Shown in pieces: positions 17,773 through 26,479 of a stretch of DNA of 41,977 nucleotides. Source of the stretch: Methylovulum sp. (GTDB lineage Bacteria > Pseudomonadota > Gammaproteobacteria > Methylococcales > Methylomonadaceae); assembly GCA_030653435.1 (NCBI GenBank), contig JAURZI010000078.1, positions 1 to 41,977 on the forward strand. Reading direction: 5' to 3'. The position numbers were made by a program, and so were the translations under genes. The number at the start of each line of letters is the position of its first letter. The stretch's first letter is position 1. Under the pieces are notes generated by a model that was not told the origin of the DNA, ran no database searches, and worked only from the letters and a program-made list of their open reading frames with translations.

Positions 17773-20079
17773 TTATATCGGCAATGTCGGGTCTATAGGT
17801 TCTGGAATGGCATTTGAATCGATAATGTAATCGCCAAAACGCTTGATATGGCTTGTGACGTAAGGACTTAAAGTTGCAACATCCTCGCGGTTTATCGGAA
17901 CCCCCTCTTCTTTGAGCATTCGCAGTATCCGCGTCTGATCTACCACATTCTGGAAGATAACGGCATTAGCCACCAGATCATTATACTTGATGACTTTTTC
18001 CTGCTCTTCGGGATCGTTGTCGGCGATAACGCCATCACCACCGAAAAACAGCCATTTGGAAAATCCGTTGTACGCTTCCACCTTATTTGTGGTCGCCGTA
18101 ATCTGTTCGCGTAATTCAATATCGGATATGTAATCCAAAAGGAAGAGGGTACGAACCACCCTGCCTAATTCCCTGAATGCCTGGTATAGGCGGTTTTTAC
18201 GGCTATAGTTGCCCAACTTGCGTAACAAGGTCGATGATGAAACCTTTCCGGCCTTGATCGACAGGACTACCCGCAGCAAATCTTTCCAATGGGTTTCGAT
18301 CAACTCCCAGTCGACGTCATCCTTGAACAGTATATCGATATGTTTGTAGGTAATGTCCTTGCCGGGCCGGAAAAATACCAGATCATGCCAATTTCGGATG
18401 CGGGGCATTAGTTTTATGCCCAACAAATAAGACAATGCAAACACCGGCGCCGACTGGCCTTGGGTATCGGCATGAACGGTATCAGGCTGTATGTCTGATG
18501 TATTTTGCAGCAAGCCTTCAATGATGTAAATGGCTTCCCATACCCCGCAAGGTATAAAATGGCTGAACAGCGCCACATAGGTGTCGGCAATATGGTGATA
18601 GGCAATGCCGCCATAACCGCCGTAGCGGATATGGTATTCCGCCAGTAGGTTTTGAACGTAGATGTCTAATTTCGTGCCGTCTGCGGCAACTGATTTTCCA
18701 GTGCCCCACAGTTTTGGCAGTTCAAACGTATGGTAGTGGTTGATAATGTCCTTAATCGCTGCATTTAATTTATTGGTATTGGCATGTCGGCGGTTGATGA
18801 AAGACAGCATGTGTGGTGTGACCGTACCGCGTAAATGACGTGAGGCTTGTGCTGGCCCTAGATTGCAACCATAGGTGAATGCGGTGAGGATATACCGCTC
18901 TCCAGGGTTTTCAATCTTGGGATCAGAACCTGATAGCGGCCCAAAATGACGATTCCATCCTGTCCAATGGGCAACATTGCAAAGCACGTCGATGACGTTA
19001 CGTTCATCCATCCGTTGCAGTAAAGCCGCTTCGAGCGCACGGGCCGAGGCTTTAGATTCGCGGGGTTCGTTCCGTTTCAGAATCGGCATGCCGCTTTCAT
19101 GGAGCCCTAGTGCTTTATTGTTCGGAAACCCTGCATCGACTTCTGCGGCTTTCTGGGTTAACACTTCACGCAGGTTGTTAACAAATGCCTGCGCGTTATT
19201 TTGTAAAGCCGTGTGTTGACAATAATCATCCACCAAGGGTTCGCATTCTTCCCAACTCAAAAGTTGTTCACGATAATCGGCATAGGCTTCCGAACCCCGA
19301 ATTGCCACATCTCCCGATTTTATTTCCGCAGCCAATGCCGAAAAGACGCACACTTCGAAGTGTTGGCGGTTGATTCGTTCGCCATCCTCGGTTTTCACCT
19401 GGACCGTGCGTTTCCAGCGCTCGTTTGTGAAAGAGAAATCCACCGTATCGTCGATCAAGACACTTTTTCGGTGCTCGTGCTTCAGCAAGACATCTAAAGC
19501 CTGCATCAGAGACTTGTCTTCCGTTGTCGAAATCATGGTCAACAACCGCAACATTCGGAATAATGTTGAGCGGTGGCTACGATAAAAACGCCACAGAAGA
19601 GGGAAATAGTTGTCACCGCTATAAGCGCTGATGGCCGCGCAATCGTCATGCAAGGCCGTAGCGCCGCCGCGTTTAGTCAGCAAAGTGCGTATGCTGCGCC
19701 CGGCCTCCTCATCTTCAGGCTGCGTTTCCAACACATCAATGACATCGGCCAGCGTTGCAACCAGATGCTCGGTTTTCTGGCGGAATTTGATGCGTAGCCG
19801 TTCCAGTTCATCTTTACCTCGTCGATGGATTTGGCTGATACGCTTGATGAACAGGTTGGCAAGATCGTCGCGGGCCTGGATGCGTGCACGATGGATCATG
19901 CTGAGGATCAGTACATACCGCTTTGGCGGCGAAAACTCCTTTATCTCAGCAGCATCCAGGGCCTTTGCTTCTGCGGCAAAATGCTTGATCTTGGCATAAG
20001 GAATATCCTGCAAATGCTGGTCGCTACCTACCGTATCGGATAGATTGACAATATGATCCAGCAAATCCTGTAGATGCAT
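17773..20079 (-). pseudogene. tnpA: Tn3-family transposase TnpA, C-terminal part (split by MITE)
   Basis: This 768-residue piece contains the catalytic part of a Tn3-family transposase: an aspartate in AADGTKLD (about 455), a second in VHADTQGQS (about 523), and a glutamate in NKVEAYNGFSKW (about 670). The N-terminal ~217 codons lie on the other side of a 253-bp MITE at 20098-20350. If the MITE and one copy of its 8-bp duplication are removed, the frame runs straight through (KQLPKR then SSLMHLQD) and gives a 984-residue protein. An internal ATG at 20079 could still start this fragment, but it would lack the DNA-binding N-terminus. Confidence 0.88.
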
Positions 20080-20089
20080 CAGGGATGAG

Positions 20090-20358
20090 CGTTTAGGGGT
20101 AGTGGGTCAAATCTGTTGATAATAAAAAGTATTAAAAATCAATAAGCTGTATCTTATTATTTTTCATTATTTTTGAATCTTAGAAAAAATATTGCTCGGA
20201 ATGCTGAATTCTTTATAGCTATTAACTTAAAAATCAAAATGTTACTTTTACCACCTATGTCTAGGAGCATATTCATCATCCTAGGTGATACTACCCTGAA
20301 CCTCAGGATTTATGCGGCTTGTAGCACAATAACAGGTTTGACCCACTACCCGTTTAGG
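20090..20358. mobile_element. 253-bp MITE with 8-bp target duplication inside tnpA
   Basis: The element at 20098-20350 has terminal repeats GGTAGTGGGTCAAAtCTGTT and GGTAGTGGGTCAAAcCTGTT (inverted, one difference). It is flanked by perfect direct repeats CGTTTAGG at 20090-20097 and 20351-20358. It encodes nothing evident and is AT-rich in the middle. The 8-bp duplication and GG-starting ends fit mobilisation in trans by a DDE transposase of an IS family with 8-bp duplications. The parental IS was not identified. Confidence 0.92.
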
Positions 20359-20988
20359 CAATTGTTTGATGGCAAAAAACAGGGATTTTTTTTGGGGATT
20401 AGTGCCGACTTCCAGCAAGGTATCGAGTTCTTTTCGCTCTGACGGCGATAAGCGTGTCAATACTGTCTCGAATATGCGGCTATTGGCCAGGGTACGAATT
20501 CGCCGTGAATGCCGGTCAAGCGTACTGAAGGCAGGTAGCTCGATACGCTGCCGCACCAGCTCTTCAATGGCAACGTTGATCAGGTCAGCCGGGTTATCCA
20601 TCACTTCGGCAGCGGTAGCCATGGCATCGCTGGCTACCCGCAGTCCATCATCATTCCAGGCCGCTACGCCTAAGTGTTGCCGGATAGCCTGATGATGCCG
20701 GTACAGTGTTTTTAAGTCAGAATAAACCGGTGAAACTTCGCTACTGATACCGCTGGCAGTACGGATATGCTGCACGATGTCCGAAGGTATAACCGCTACG
20801 TCCGGAAAGTAACCAAGCCGTTGAAAGGCCTTAAGCAGCAATAGGATACAAAACCGTGTCGGTTCTTTACGTGACAGGGTATTGGCAAAATGCAGCTCAT
20901 CCTCTTTTGGAGTGTAGAGCGCATCCAACTCATTGGCTAGCGGATTTCGCTTGAAGCGTGGATAAGCGGTACGTTCGATGGATGCCAT
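20281..20988 (-). pseudogene. tnpA: Tn3-family transposase TnpA, N-terminal part (split by MITE)
   Basis: The first ~217 codons are the DUF4158-type N-terminal region of a Tn3-family transposase (ERTAYPRFKRNPLANELDALYTP onward). After KQLPKR the reading frame enters the MITE and ends after about 20 foreign residues at 20281. It must be joined to 17773-20079 to rebuild the original gene. The start at 20988 is in the normal family position, facing the recombinase gene across a 266-bp regulatory gap. Confidence 0.88.
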
Positions 20989-21254
20989 ACTGGAAAGGTC
21001 AGCTGAGTATAGGGCTTTATTATTTTCTTACAGTGGTCATCGTCGGTGAAACTAGGCAGCAGCCAGTAAAGATCATCGGTTTCACTTTTCAGGGAGTGCA
21101 GAAAGTACACTTTTTGCACTCAGTGTTTGTATGGTCTTTCCAAGTGCCATTCCTTTGATTTTTAGTGCAAAAACCTTTGCAAGAATCATAGTGCATTTAA
21201 CTGTACACTGTGTTAGCTTTTTGCACTATTAAACTCCATTTTTGCTTTATAGAT
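20989..21254. promoter_or_regulatory. Candidate res/promoter region of the second Tn3-family element
   Basis: The gap between the divergent tnpA and recombinase genes holds repeated TTTTTGCACT motifs. TAGTGCAAAAA at 21163-21173 and TTTTTGCACTA at 21218-21228 form a perfect 11-bp inverted repeat, and another TTTTTGCACT lies at about 21111-21120. This layout fits recombinase-binding subsites. A TGTACACTGTGTTAG segment between them could be the crossover core, which is inference. Confidence 0.55.
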
Positions 21255-21833
21255 ATGATTTCTCATCGAATCGGTTATGCACGAGTCAGTAGTACTGGCC
21301 AAAATCTAGATTCTCAAATCGATGCATTACAAAAAGCAGGGTGTGAAAAAATCTTTACCGACAAAATGACGGGTTCGCACATGGATCGACCTGGCTGGGA
21401 TCAGTTTTTGGAATATGCTCGCCCTGGTGATACTTTTGTCGTCAGTGAATTAAGTCGAATGACGCGATCACTAATGGATTTACTGACAACAGCAAAGGTA
21501 TTGGAACAGCGGCAAATTAACTTGGTGTCATTACGTGAAAATATTGATACCACAACGGCAACTGGCCGTAGCTTCTTATCAATGATGGGTGCCATTCATC
21601 AAATGGAGCGAGAACTTCGAGCAGAGCGGGCAGCAGCTGGCCGTTCATCGGCTAAAGCGCGTGGCAAAACGGGTGGAAGACCTAAAACCGACCCAGAAAA
21701 ATTGGAAAATGCCAGAATCTTATACGAAAACTCTGAAAAAACCGCTGCCGAGGTTTGCGAAATTGCGGGTGTAGGTAGACGAAAGTTTTTTTCCCATATC
21801 GCAGAAAAACGAAGTGCTTCTGGTGAAAATTAA
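21255..21833 (+). CDS. tnpR: Serine recombinase (resolvase) of the second Tn3-family element
   Basis: The 192-residue serine recombinase would resolve cointegrates of this transposon. It has the N-terminal motif IGYARVSSTGQ with the catalytic serine at about residue 11, then SELSRMTRS and the MMGAIHQMERELRAERAA helix. A C-terminal helix-turn-helix (TAAEVCEIAGVGRRKFF) follows a basic linker (KARGKTGGRPKTDPE). The ATG at 21255 is chosen because it places the YARVS motif at the usual distance. It is more like Pin/Hin-type invertases than the first element's TnpR. The gene is intact. Confidence 0.92.
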   Translation: MISHRIGYARVSSTGQNLDSQIDALQKAGCEKIFTDKMTGSHMDRPGWDQFLEYARPGDTFVVSELSRMTRSLMDLLTTAKVLEQRQINLVSLRENIDTTTATGRSFLSMMGAIHQMERELRAERAAAGRSSAKARGKTGGRPKTDPEKLENARILYENSEKTAAEVCEIAGVGRRKFFSHIAEKRSASGEN

Positions 21834-21906
21834 AATTTTCGATGGAATGGATAGATAGTCGGAGCTGCCTTCAAATTTTGAATGAACCCTGATATGCAGC
21901 TCATAC

Positions 21907-21948
21907 TAGCTGCTATGTCCTATTTTTACACGTATCTCGGCTGTACCC
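21907..21948. repeat. Right inverted repeat of the second Tn3-family element
   Basis: Inverted copy of 17720-17761 with one mismatch. The outer edge on this side is CCC followed by GGGTTAGACG of the flanking DNA. Confidence 0.9.
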
Positions 21949-21949
21949 G

Positions 21950-22024
21950 GGTTAGACGTTTACGCCATTGCGCGATGTGATGTTGCCAAAAGTCGTGGAC
22001 GGTGTTGTTTTCTGATGATGTCAT
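21950..22024 (-). pseudogene. Truncated 5' end of an IS66-type accessory gene (tentative)
   Basis: From an ATG at 22024 the minus strand reads MTSSENNTVHDFWQHHIAQW and a few more residues before running into the transposon end at 21948. This resembles the start of small IS66-family accessory proteins (TnpA type), but only about 24 codons remain. The rest was lost when the Tn3-family element arrived or by a later deletion. The identification is weak because the match is short. Confidence 0.35.
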
Positions 22025-22324
22025 GGAGAAACCCAAAAATGCTAGTGTTGGGTAACTTTGACATGGTTGACAGTGGGTTGTGAATTATGCTGAGAATTGA
22101 GCGCTTACCAATTTATGAAAAAGGGGTAAGGAACTGTGGTAACGAAAAGACAGCCCTGGAGCTAAAATTGGAGCGCTCATCTACCTTAAGCTGGTGGGAT
22201 ATAACAATTCAGCCTGAACCGGTATTTTAATAAATGCCCTCTCCCTAAGACCTATTCCAAGGCTTCGACTTACCAAGACAATCACATTGTCAAGAACGAC
22301 AAATTTCTCATTCTGAGTGCTTCT
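22025..22324. other. Intergenic region between transposon debris and the KAP operon
   Basis: About 300 bases without a recognisable gene, terminator or repeat. It lies downstream of the convergent end of the KAP operon, so any terminator for that operon should be here, but no clear stem with a T-run was found. Confidence 0.4.
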
Positions 22325-23677
22325 TCATCCACGAATTTCCGCTCCTGCTCCTACAGCTCTGATATCTGCACACAAGCGTTCTGCTTGGTTTTTCGTAACA
22401 GAAGTAGCAATAACCGTGGGCACATTATTCAGTTTATTTTTAGCGTCTGATTGACTCATACCGGTAAACTTTCTCAAGGCCCTTATGATCTCGGTCTCCC
22501 TCGCTCCACCACTTGTCATCCATACATCCACGAGATTTTCTTCGACTGAACTGGTTCCAGACAAAAAGATATACGGATACCAATTAATATCTTTAACCTC
22601 TTTGAAATGCAATAACACATTTACTAGGTTTTCATCACCGCCTATTACCGTAGTTATATCGTCCTTCTCGCGATGATTTTTCGAAAGTAAATTCCTCAAT
22701 CCATTATCGCCTTTTATTAAACTTATATACGCGTCGGGCGCGCGCTGCTGGATCAATAACAAAAGCCCTAGTATCTCTTTATCAATATCTACATCATCTA
22801 ATGACTTTGCCAATGCATATGTAAGTATATAAGCGTTTATAAACCTTTTTATTTTTCTCGGATTGCCTTCCAACCCACCGACAAACAATTCTGCCACAGA
22901 AGACAATTCTGACGGCAAATGAGATTTAATATATTTTTCTAAATCCGCTTTCCCAATCGCAGGAACATTGAACGGCAATTGAATAAGTTTGTCCAAATAT
23001 TCTCCTTCATAACCATCAATCCCCTTAAAACTTGCCTTGATACTTTTCTCAACGATCACCCTGTCAATGCCGACAACATAAACACAACCCTCATGAGAAA
23101 GATACAATTTCAGCGAATCCAATATTTTAAGTATTGTGCTTGGACTGCATCTATCAAGGTCATCAATAAATATTACTAGCCTTTTAGTGCCGTTGCTGGT
23201 AATTAAATCTATAAGCTCACCAAACTTATCCTGCAACCTCGCCTGTTTCTCCCTCAATTCAAACATCTCTTCTTCGTATTGTGTTCCATACTCTTTTATG
23301 TCCTTAGCACTGATGCCTGTAAAAGTCTTAAGGACTGCTGCGCCTAAAGAAACACCAATCACACCAAGCAATTTTCTTACTGCCTGTTTTTTTTCTGCAC
23401 CATTTATATTTTTAACCATTGCATGCAATAGGGCTATCTCAGGGTTATCATCAAATTGATGAAACCAGGGATCGAACCAAATACTTTCTACGTTTTCCTT
23501 GCCTACTAAAGAGTCTTCCATAAGCCTCATGAGACTTGTTTTTCCAACACCCCAACTACCGTATATACCAACTACTAAAGGAGTCTTTGCGACCAAAACC
23601 GCATCAGTTAGAGCATTAGCTACTTTTTCCCTACTGAGCATGTCGACGTTCGAAGGCTCGTCATTGTGCAAATTCAT
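22325..23677 (-). CDS. KAP-family P-loop NTPase, last gene of the four-gene operon
   Basis: The 450-residue protein has Walker A GSWGVGKTS (about 40-48), a WFDPWFHQ segment, Walker B LVIFIDDLDRC (167-177) and IKRFINAY in the C-terminal helical part. All of these are typical of KAP NTPases, a STAND-related group often found in antiphage systems (for example QatA). One hydrophobic helix at about 102-120 may touch the membrane; the usual pair of inserted helices is not evident. The C-terminus has an extra GMSQSDAKNKLNN region, perhaps a small helical domain. A ribosome-binding site (AGAGAGTAG) precedes the start, 29 bases after the upstream stop. It is likely the energy-using switch of the system. 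Confidence 0.88.
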   Translation of the reverse strand: MNLHNDEPSNVDMLSREKVANALTDAVLVAKTPLVVGIYGSWGVGKTSLMRLMEDSLVGKENVESIWFDPWFHQFDDNPEIALLHAMVKNINGAEKKQAVRKLLGVIGVSLGAAVLKTFTGISAKDIKEYGTQYEEEMFELREKQARLQDKFGELIDLITSNGTKRLVIFIDDLDRCSPSTILKILDSLKLYLSHEGCVYVVGIDRVIVEKSIKASFKGIDGYEGEYLDKLIQLPFNVPAIGKADLEKYIKSHLPSELSSVAELFVGGLEGNPRKIKRFINAYILTYALAKSLDDVDIDKEILGLLLLIQQRAPDAYISLIKGDNGLRNLLSKNHREKDDITTVIGGDENLVNVLLHFKEVKDINWYPYIFLSGTSSVEENLVDVWMTSGGARETEIIRALRKFTGMSQSDAKNKLNNVPTVIATSVTKNQAERLCADIRAVGAGAEIRG

Positions 23678-23706
23678 TTTCTACTCTCTATTAAATTGAA
23701 TCAATA

Positions 23707-24786
23707 TCAGAATTTCATTTCTTCTGCCAAATGCAACTCAGTCTCTATGTACGACTTCAATGTCTTCATCGTGCTTTTTAGTGCGTCAAGATAATACTCA
23801 TTCCTGTCCTCCGAATCAATAGAGTTCCACGCACCTAAAAAAACCACACGCCCTACATCTGAATAACGAAAAAATAAATCTGAAATAGTGCCGAGTTGGA
23901 GGCTAATGTTTAAGTCGCTCAAATCAATGGGGGCAGCACCCCGAGCATCACCGCTCTCATTCGTAATAACCATGGACTTCACGGCGGTATCCGCATACGA
24001 GGGGGATATCCCCCTTTCCCCGGTAATGATCCCACGCATTTCGCAGAAATTCATTAGCTGCATTTTTATACTTAATGGAGCACTAGATCGGAAGTCACCA
24101 ATTCCTGTAGTTGATTTTCTTACTTCCGACTCTGGAATCGTTACGTCGAATCCTATGACAGTTATTCCATTCTTAGAGCCAATATCTTGATCGTTTGCAA
24201 GACCTCTAACGCCTAAGTAAACACCTAACGTATTCCTCATAGCCAAATACCATTCTCTCTGCGTCCTGCCCTTCGTAATTTCTTCGAGATGCCTTCCGCT
24301 TAGAAACAGTATTTTCAGTGTCTTCCTCATTCGGGAGCTCAGGACCTCACCAACAAAAACATTTATCCCTCCTAGAGTTTCGTCTGTGTATTTGATACCG
24401 GCTTTTCGCAGAATATTGCCGAATGTATCGTTGGTGTATCTTTCATCAACTAAAACAACCATAGAGTAATTCGTGATTACCGTATCTAGTCGGTCAAGCT
24501 TTTTTTCTCGAAGTCGTTCTACAAGCATTTCCGAAGTGATTTCCAATCCGTTTGTGAAGCCTATGCTACCCAATCCTTCTGGATCAACAATTTGCCGATA
24601 CTTATCGTTAAAATCAGCGATCATAGCATCCTTAATCAAACTTGATGCTTCTAAACATGTTTGATCTACATGACTAAGAACATCGGGCTTTTTCCCAGCT
24701 AATGACCTCTCATACTCACGTAAGAGTAGCAATATCGATTTGCAGCTATCCCGAGGATCTTCTGAGTTAATATAGTTCGGGTACAT
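23707..24786 (-). CDS. Unrecognised protein, third gene of the four-gene KAP operon
   Basis: I do not recognise this protein of about 359 residues. From an upstream ATG at 24801 it would be 364 residues and overlap the previous gene by 35 bases; the ATG at 24786 overlaps by 20. It looks soluble, with mixed alpha and beta content. Features include a helical N-terminus, a central region with VITNYSMVVLVDERYTND and GGINVFVGEVL, and a conserved-looking NGITVIGFDVTIPESEVRKSTTG block. The ISLQLGTISDLFFRYSDVGRVVFLGAW block may form a beta sheet. It has no zinc cluster or membrane helix. Its fixed place between the phosphoribosyltransferase-like and KAP genes suggests it is a core component, possibly sensor or effector. 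Confidence 0.8.
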   Translation of the reverse strand: MYPNYINSEDPRDSCKSILLLLREYERSLAGKKPDVLSHVDQTCLEASSLIKDAMIADFNDKYRQIVDPEGLGSIGFTNGLEITSEMLVERLREKKLDRLDTVITNYSMVVLVDERYTNDTFGNILRKAGIKYTDETLGGINVFVGEVLSSRMRKTLKILFLSGRHLEEITKGRTQREWYLAMRNTLGVYLGVRGLANDQDIGSKNGITVIGFDVTIPESEVRKSTTGIGDFRSSAPLSIKMQLMNFCEMRGIITGERGISPSYADTAVKSMVITNESGDARGAAPIDLSDLNISLQLGTISDLFFRYSDVGRVVFLGAWNSIDSEDRNEYYLDALKSTMKTLKSYIETELHLAEEMKF

Positions 24787-26479
24787 ACTTTGACACCCCA
24801 AGACTATAAAGTGGGAAGAATGACTCTATTGCTATGTCATTATTATGTTGATTTACATACATAAATGGCACAGCCGCAGCTGCTATTTTATCTAGGCCGC
24901 TCAATATCTTATACATCCCTCTTATCGAACCTCCTGTGAAGACAAGATCGTCCACCACAATACAATTACGGATTGGTGATTTCACTAAAGTCCTATACCA
25001 ATCTTGATTCTTTTCCGAATCTGTGAACCCAGTCTTTTCATGCGAAAAACGATTAATAGTAGATCTCGGGATAGGCACAGAATCCAAGCTCAAAATTAAT
25101 TCTAAATAGTACGCATACCACCCAGAGCCTTCGTTTCCTTCAGGATAAATAATAGTTAAGTCCGGTGGCAAGCCAAGCTTATGAATCAACTGGTCTACTT
25201 TGTAGGCTATAAATCCACCATTCCCCTTGATCAGGTTAGCGGAAATAACGGAATTAACGATTGGATTCTCTGGTACTCGATACTGGGGAGGATCATTTTC
25301 AATTCCTACACCGGAATCAAGTACCATTGACCAAAAATCCAGTGATCGAATGCCAGTGCTCGGATGTACATCAGGAAGTGATTCGAATGCTAAAGGCAGT
25401 TTACAAAGATCACACGGCATTTCCCCGATCCGGTGATAGTTCGCTGTCGAGATGTACTCTATAGAAACCTCGCGGTCGGCATTCTTCAATACCCTTGTAA
25501 ATTCTTGGCCAAGAGCAGACTCTTTAGTTTCATGATCATCATTTACTGTCGAAAGGATCGCAATTACAGAAGATGGGAAGATGTTTTTCTCGATCAGATA
25601 TTCTAACAACGTTTTCCCTGTATCGACAAAATCTACCACAATGTGGATATCATCAACATCAGGAACTGGAACAAACTCATTAGCCATGAGTACTTTACAA
25701 GGTGACAATTTTGACCACAGTGATGTAATTGCGGTTTCCAACCAAGGGGACCTTACCGAGTGGCACAAAACAATCGATCGCTCCCCAACAATTCTATGTA
25801 ATTTTATCCAAAGATAATCAGCAATCTCTCTAATACATCTAGATCCATCATAAAAGTGACGAAGGCAAACAGAAGCACTGCCATCATTTTTTGTAAAATG
25901 ACCTATTTGTCGTATTAACTTCTCCCTTATCCTATTTGCAAGTTCTTCTTTAGATAAGATTCTTTTTTCGCGTATTTCTTTTTCTGAAACATGCTCCGCA
26001 CCAGATGCAAAACCATTTTCATCCACTGTGACAACTTTAATCCCAGTTTTTTTTATATTATTTACTGCCGATAGCAGCAAATCACCAGGCGGAAGAGAAT
26101 CTTCTGATAAAATAACTATATAAGAAGGCTTAACCGAGAGGTTTTGAACTGCGTCATGCAACTCCTTAAGCATAATTAGATGTATTTTTCCTCTCAGCGT
26201 GGCTTTACTATATAAATCTATATCTACTACTAGAGCAGAGCCAACTGGAAATTTACCGTATTCTGAGAAAGTATCCCGTATTGTATTTTTTATCGCAGCC
26301 CCACCGACATTAACCTCATCGTTAGTAATAGGCTTGGTCTCGCCAGGTTTTATTCTGCATTTTTCTAGTTCTTGACCAAATACTCTTGAACACAACCAAC
26401 TATAAAAATTCAACTCGTTAGGCACAATCGGCACCGATACAGTGCTGCCGATTACGAACTTAAATGGATAGATATTCAT
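24767..26479 (-). CDS. Protein with two phosphoribosyltransferase-type domains
   Basis: The 570-residue protein contains two copies of the type I PRTase signature: IVVDFVDTGKTLL at about 280-292 and IVVDDLVFTGGSI at about 507-519. Each is the acidic pair plus TG loop that binds the ribose-phosphate of PRPP. Between them is a CDLC motif (Cys356, Cys359). The N-terminal ~190 residues form a separate region. PRTases swap a base for pyrophosphate on PRPP; in conflict systems such domains may make or break nucleotides. The second motif is closest to consensus. In the first, a Phe-Val pair replaces the second acidic residue, so that domain may be non-catalytic. Its start overlaps the upstream stop (ATGA). 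Confidence 0.82.
   Translation of the reverse strand: MNIYPFKFVIGSTVSVPIVPNELNFYSWLCSRVFGQELEKCRIKPGETKPITNDEVNVGGAAIKNTIRDTFSEYGKFPVGSALVVDIDLYSKATLRGKIHLIMLKELHDAVQNLSVKPSYIVILSEDSLPPGDLLLSAVNNIKKTGIKVVTVDENGFASGAEHVSEKEIREKRILSKEELANRIREKLIRQIGHFTKNDGSASVCLRHFYDGSRCIREIADYLWIKLHRIVGERSIVLCHSVRSPWLETAITSLWSKLSPCKVLMANEFVPVPDVDDIHIVVDFVDTGKTLLEYLIEKNIFPSSVIAILSTVNDDHETKESALGQEFTRVLKNADREVSIEYISTANYHRIGEMPCDLCKLPLAFESLPDVHPSTGIRSLDFWSMVLDSGVGIENDPPQYRVPENPIVNSVISANLIKGNGGFIAYKVDQLIHKLGLPPDLTIIYPEGNEGSGWYAYYLELILSLDSVPIPRSTINRFSHEKTGFTDSEKNQDWYRTLVKSPIRNCIVVDDLVFTGGSIRGMYKILSGLDKIAAAAVPFMYVNQHNNDIAIESFFPLYSLGVSKYVPELY

Larger units (their letters stand above)
17720..21948. mobile_element. Second Tn3-family transposon (tnpA split by a MITE)
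   Basis: Inverted repeats at 17720-17761 and 21907-21948 match over about 42 bases with one mismatch. They bound a minus-strand Tn3-type transposase gene and a plus-strand serine recombinase gene. The ends start GGGTACAGCC rather than GGGG and are unrelated to those of the first element, so this is a different subgroup. The 5-bp flanks (ATATC on the left, GGGTT on the right) do not match, so no target duplication survives. On the right the element interrupts a short coding fragment. It carries no cargo genes. Confidence 0.88.
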
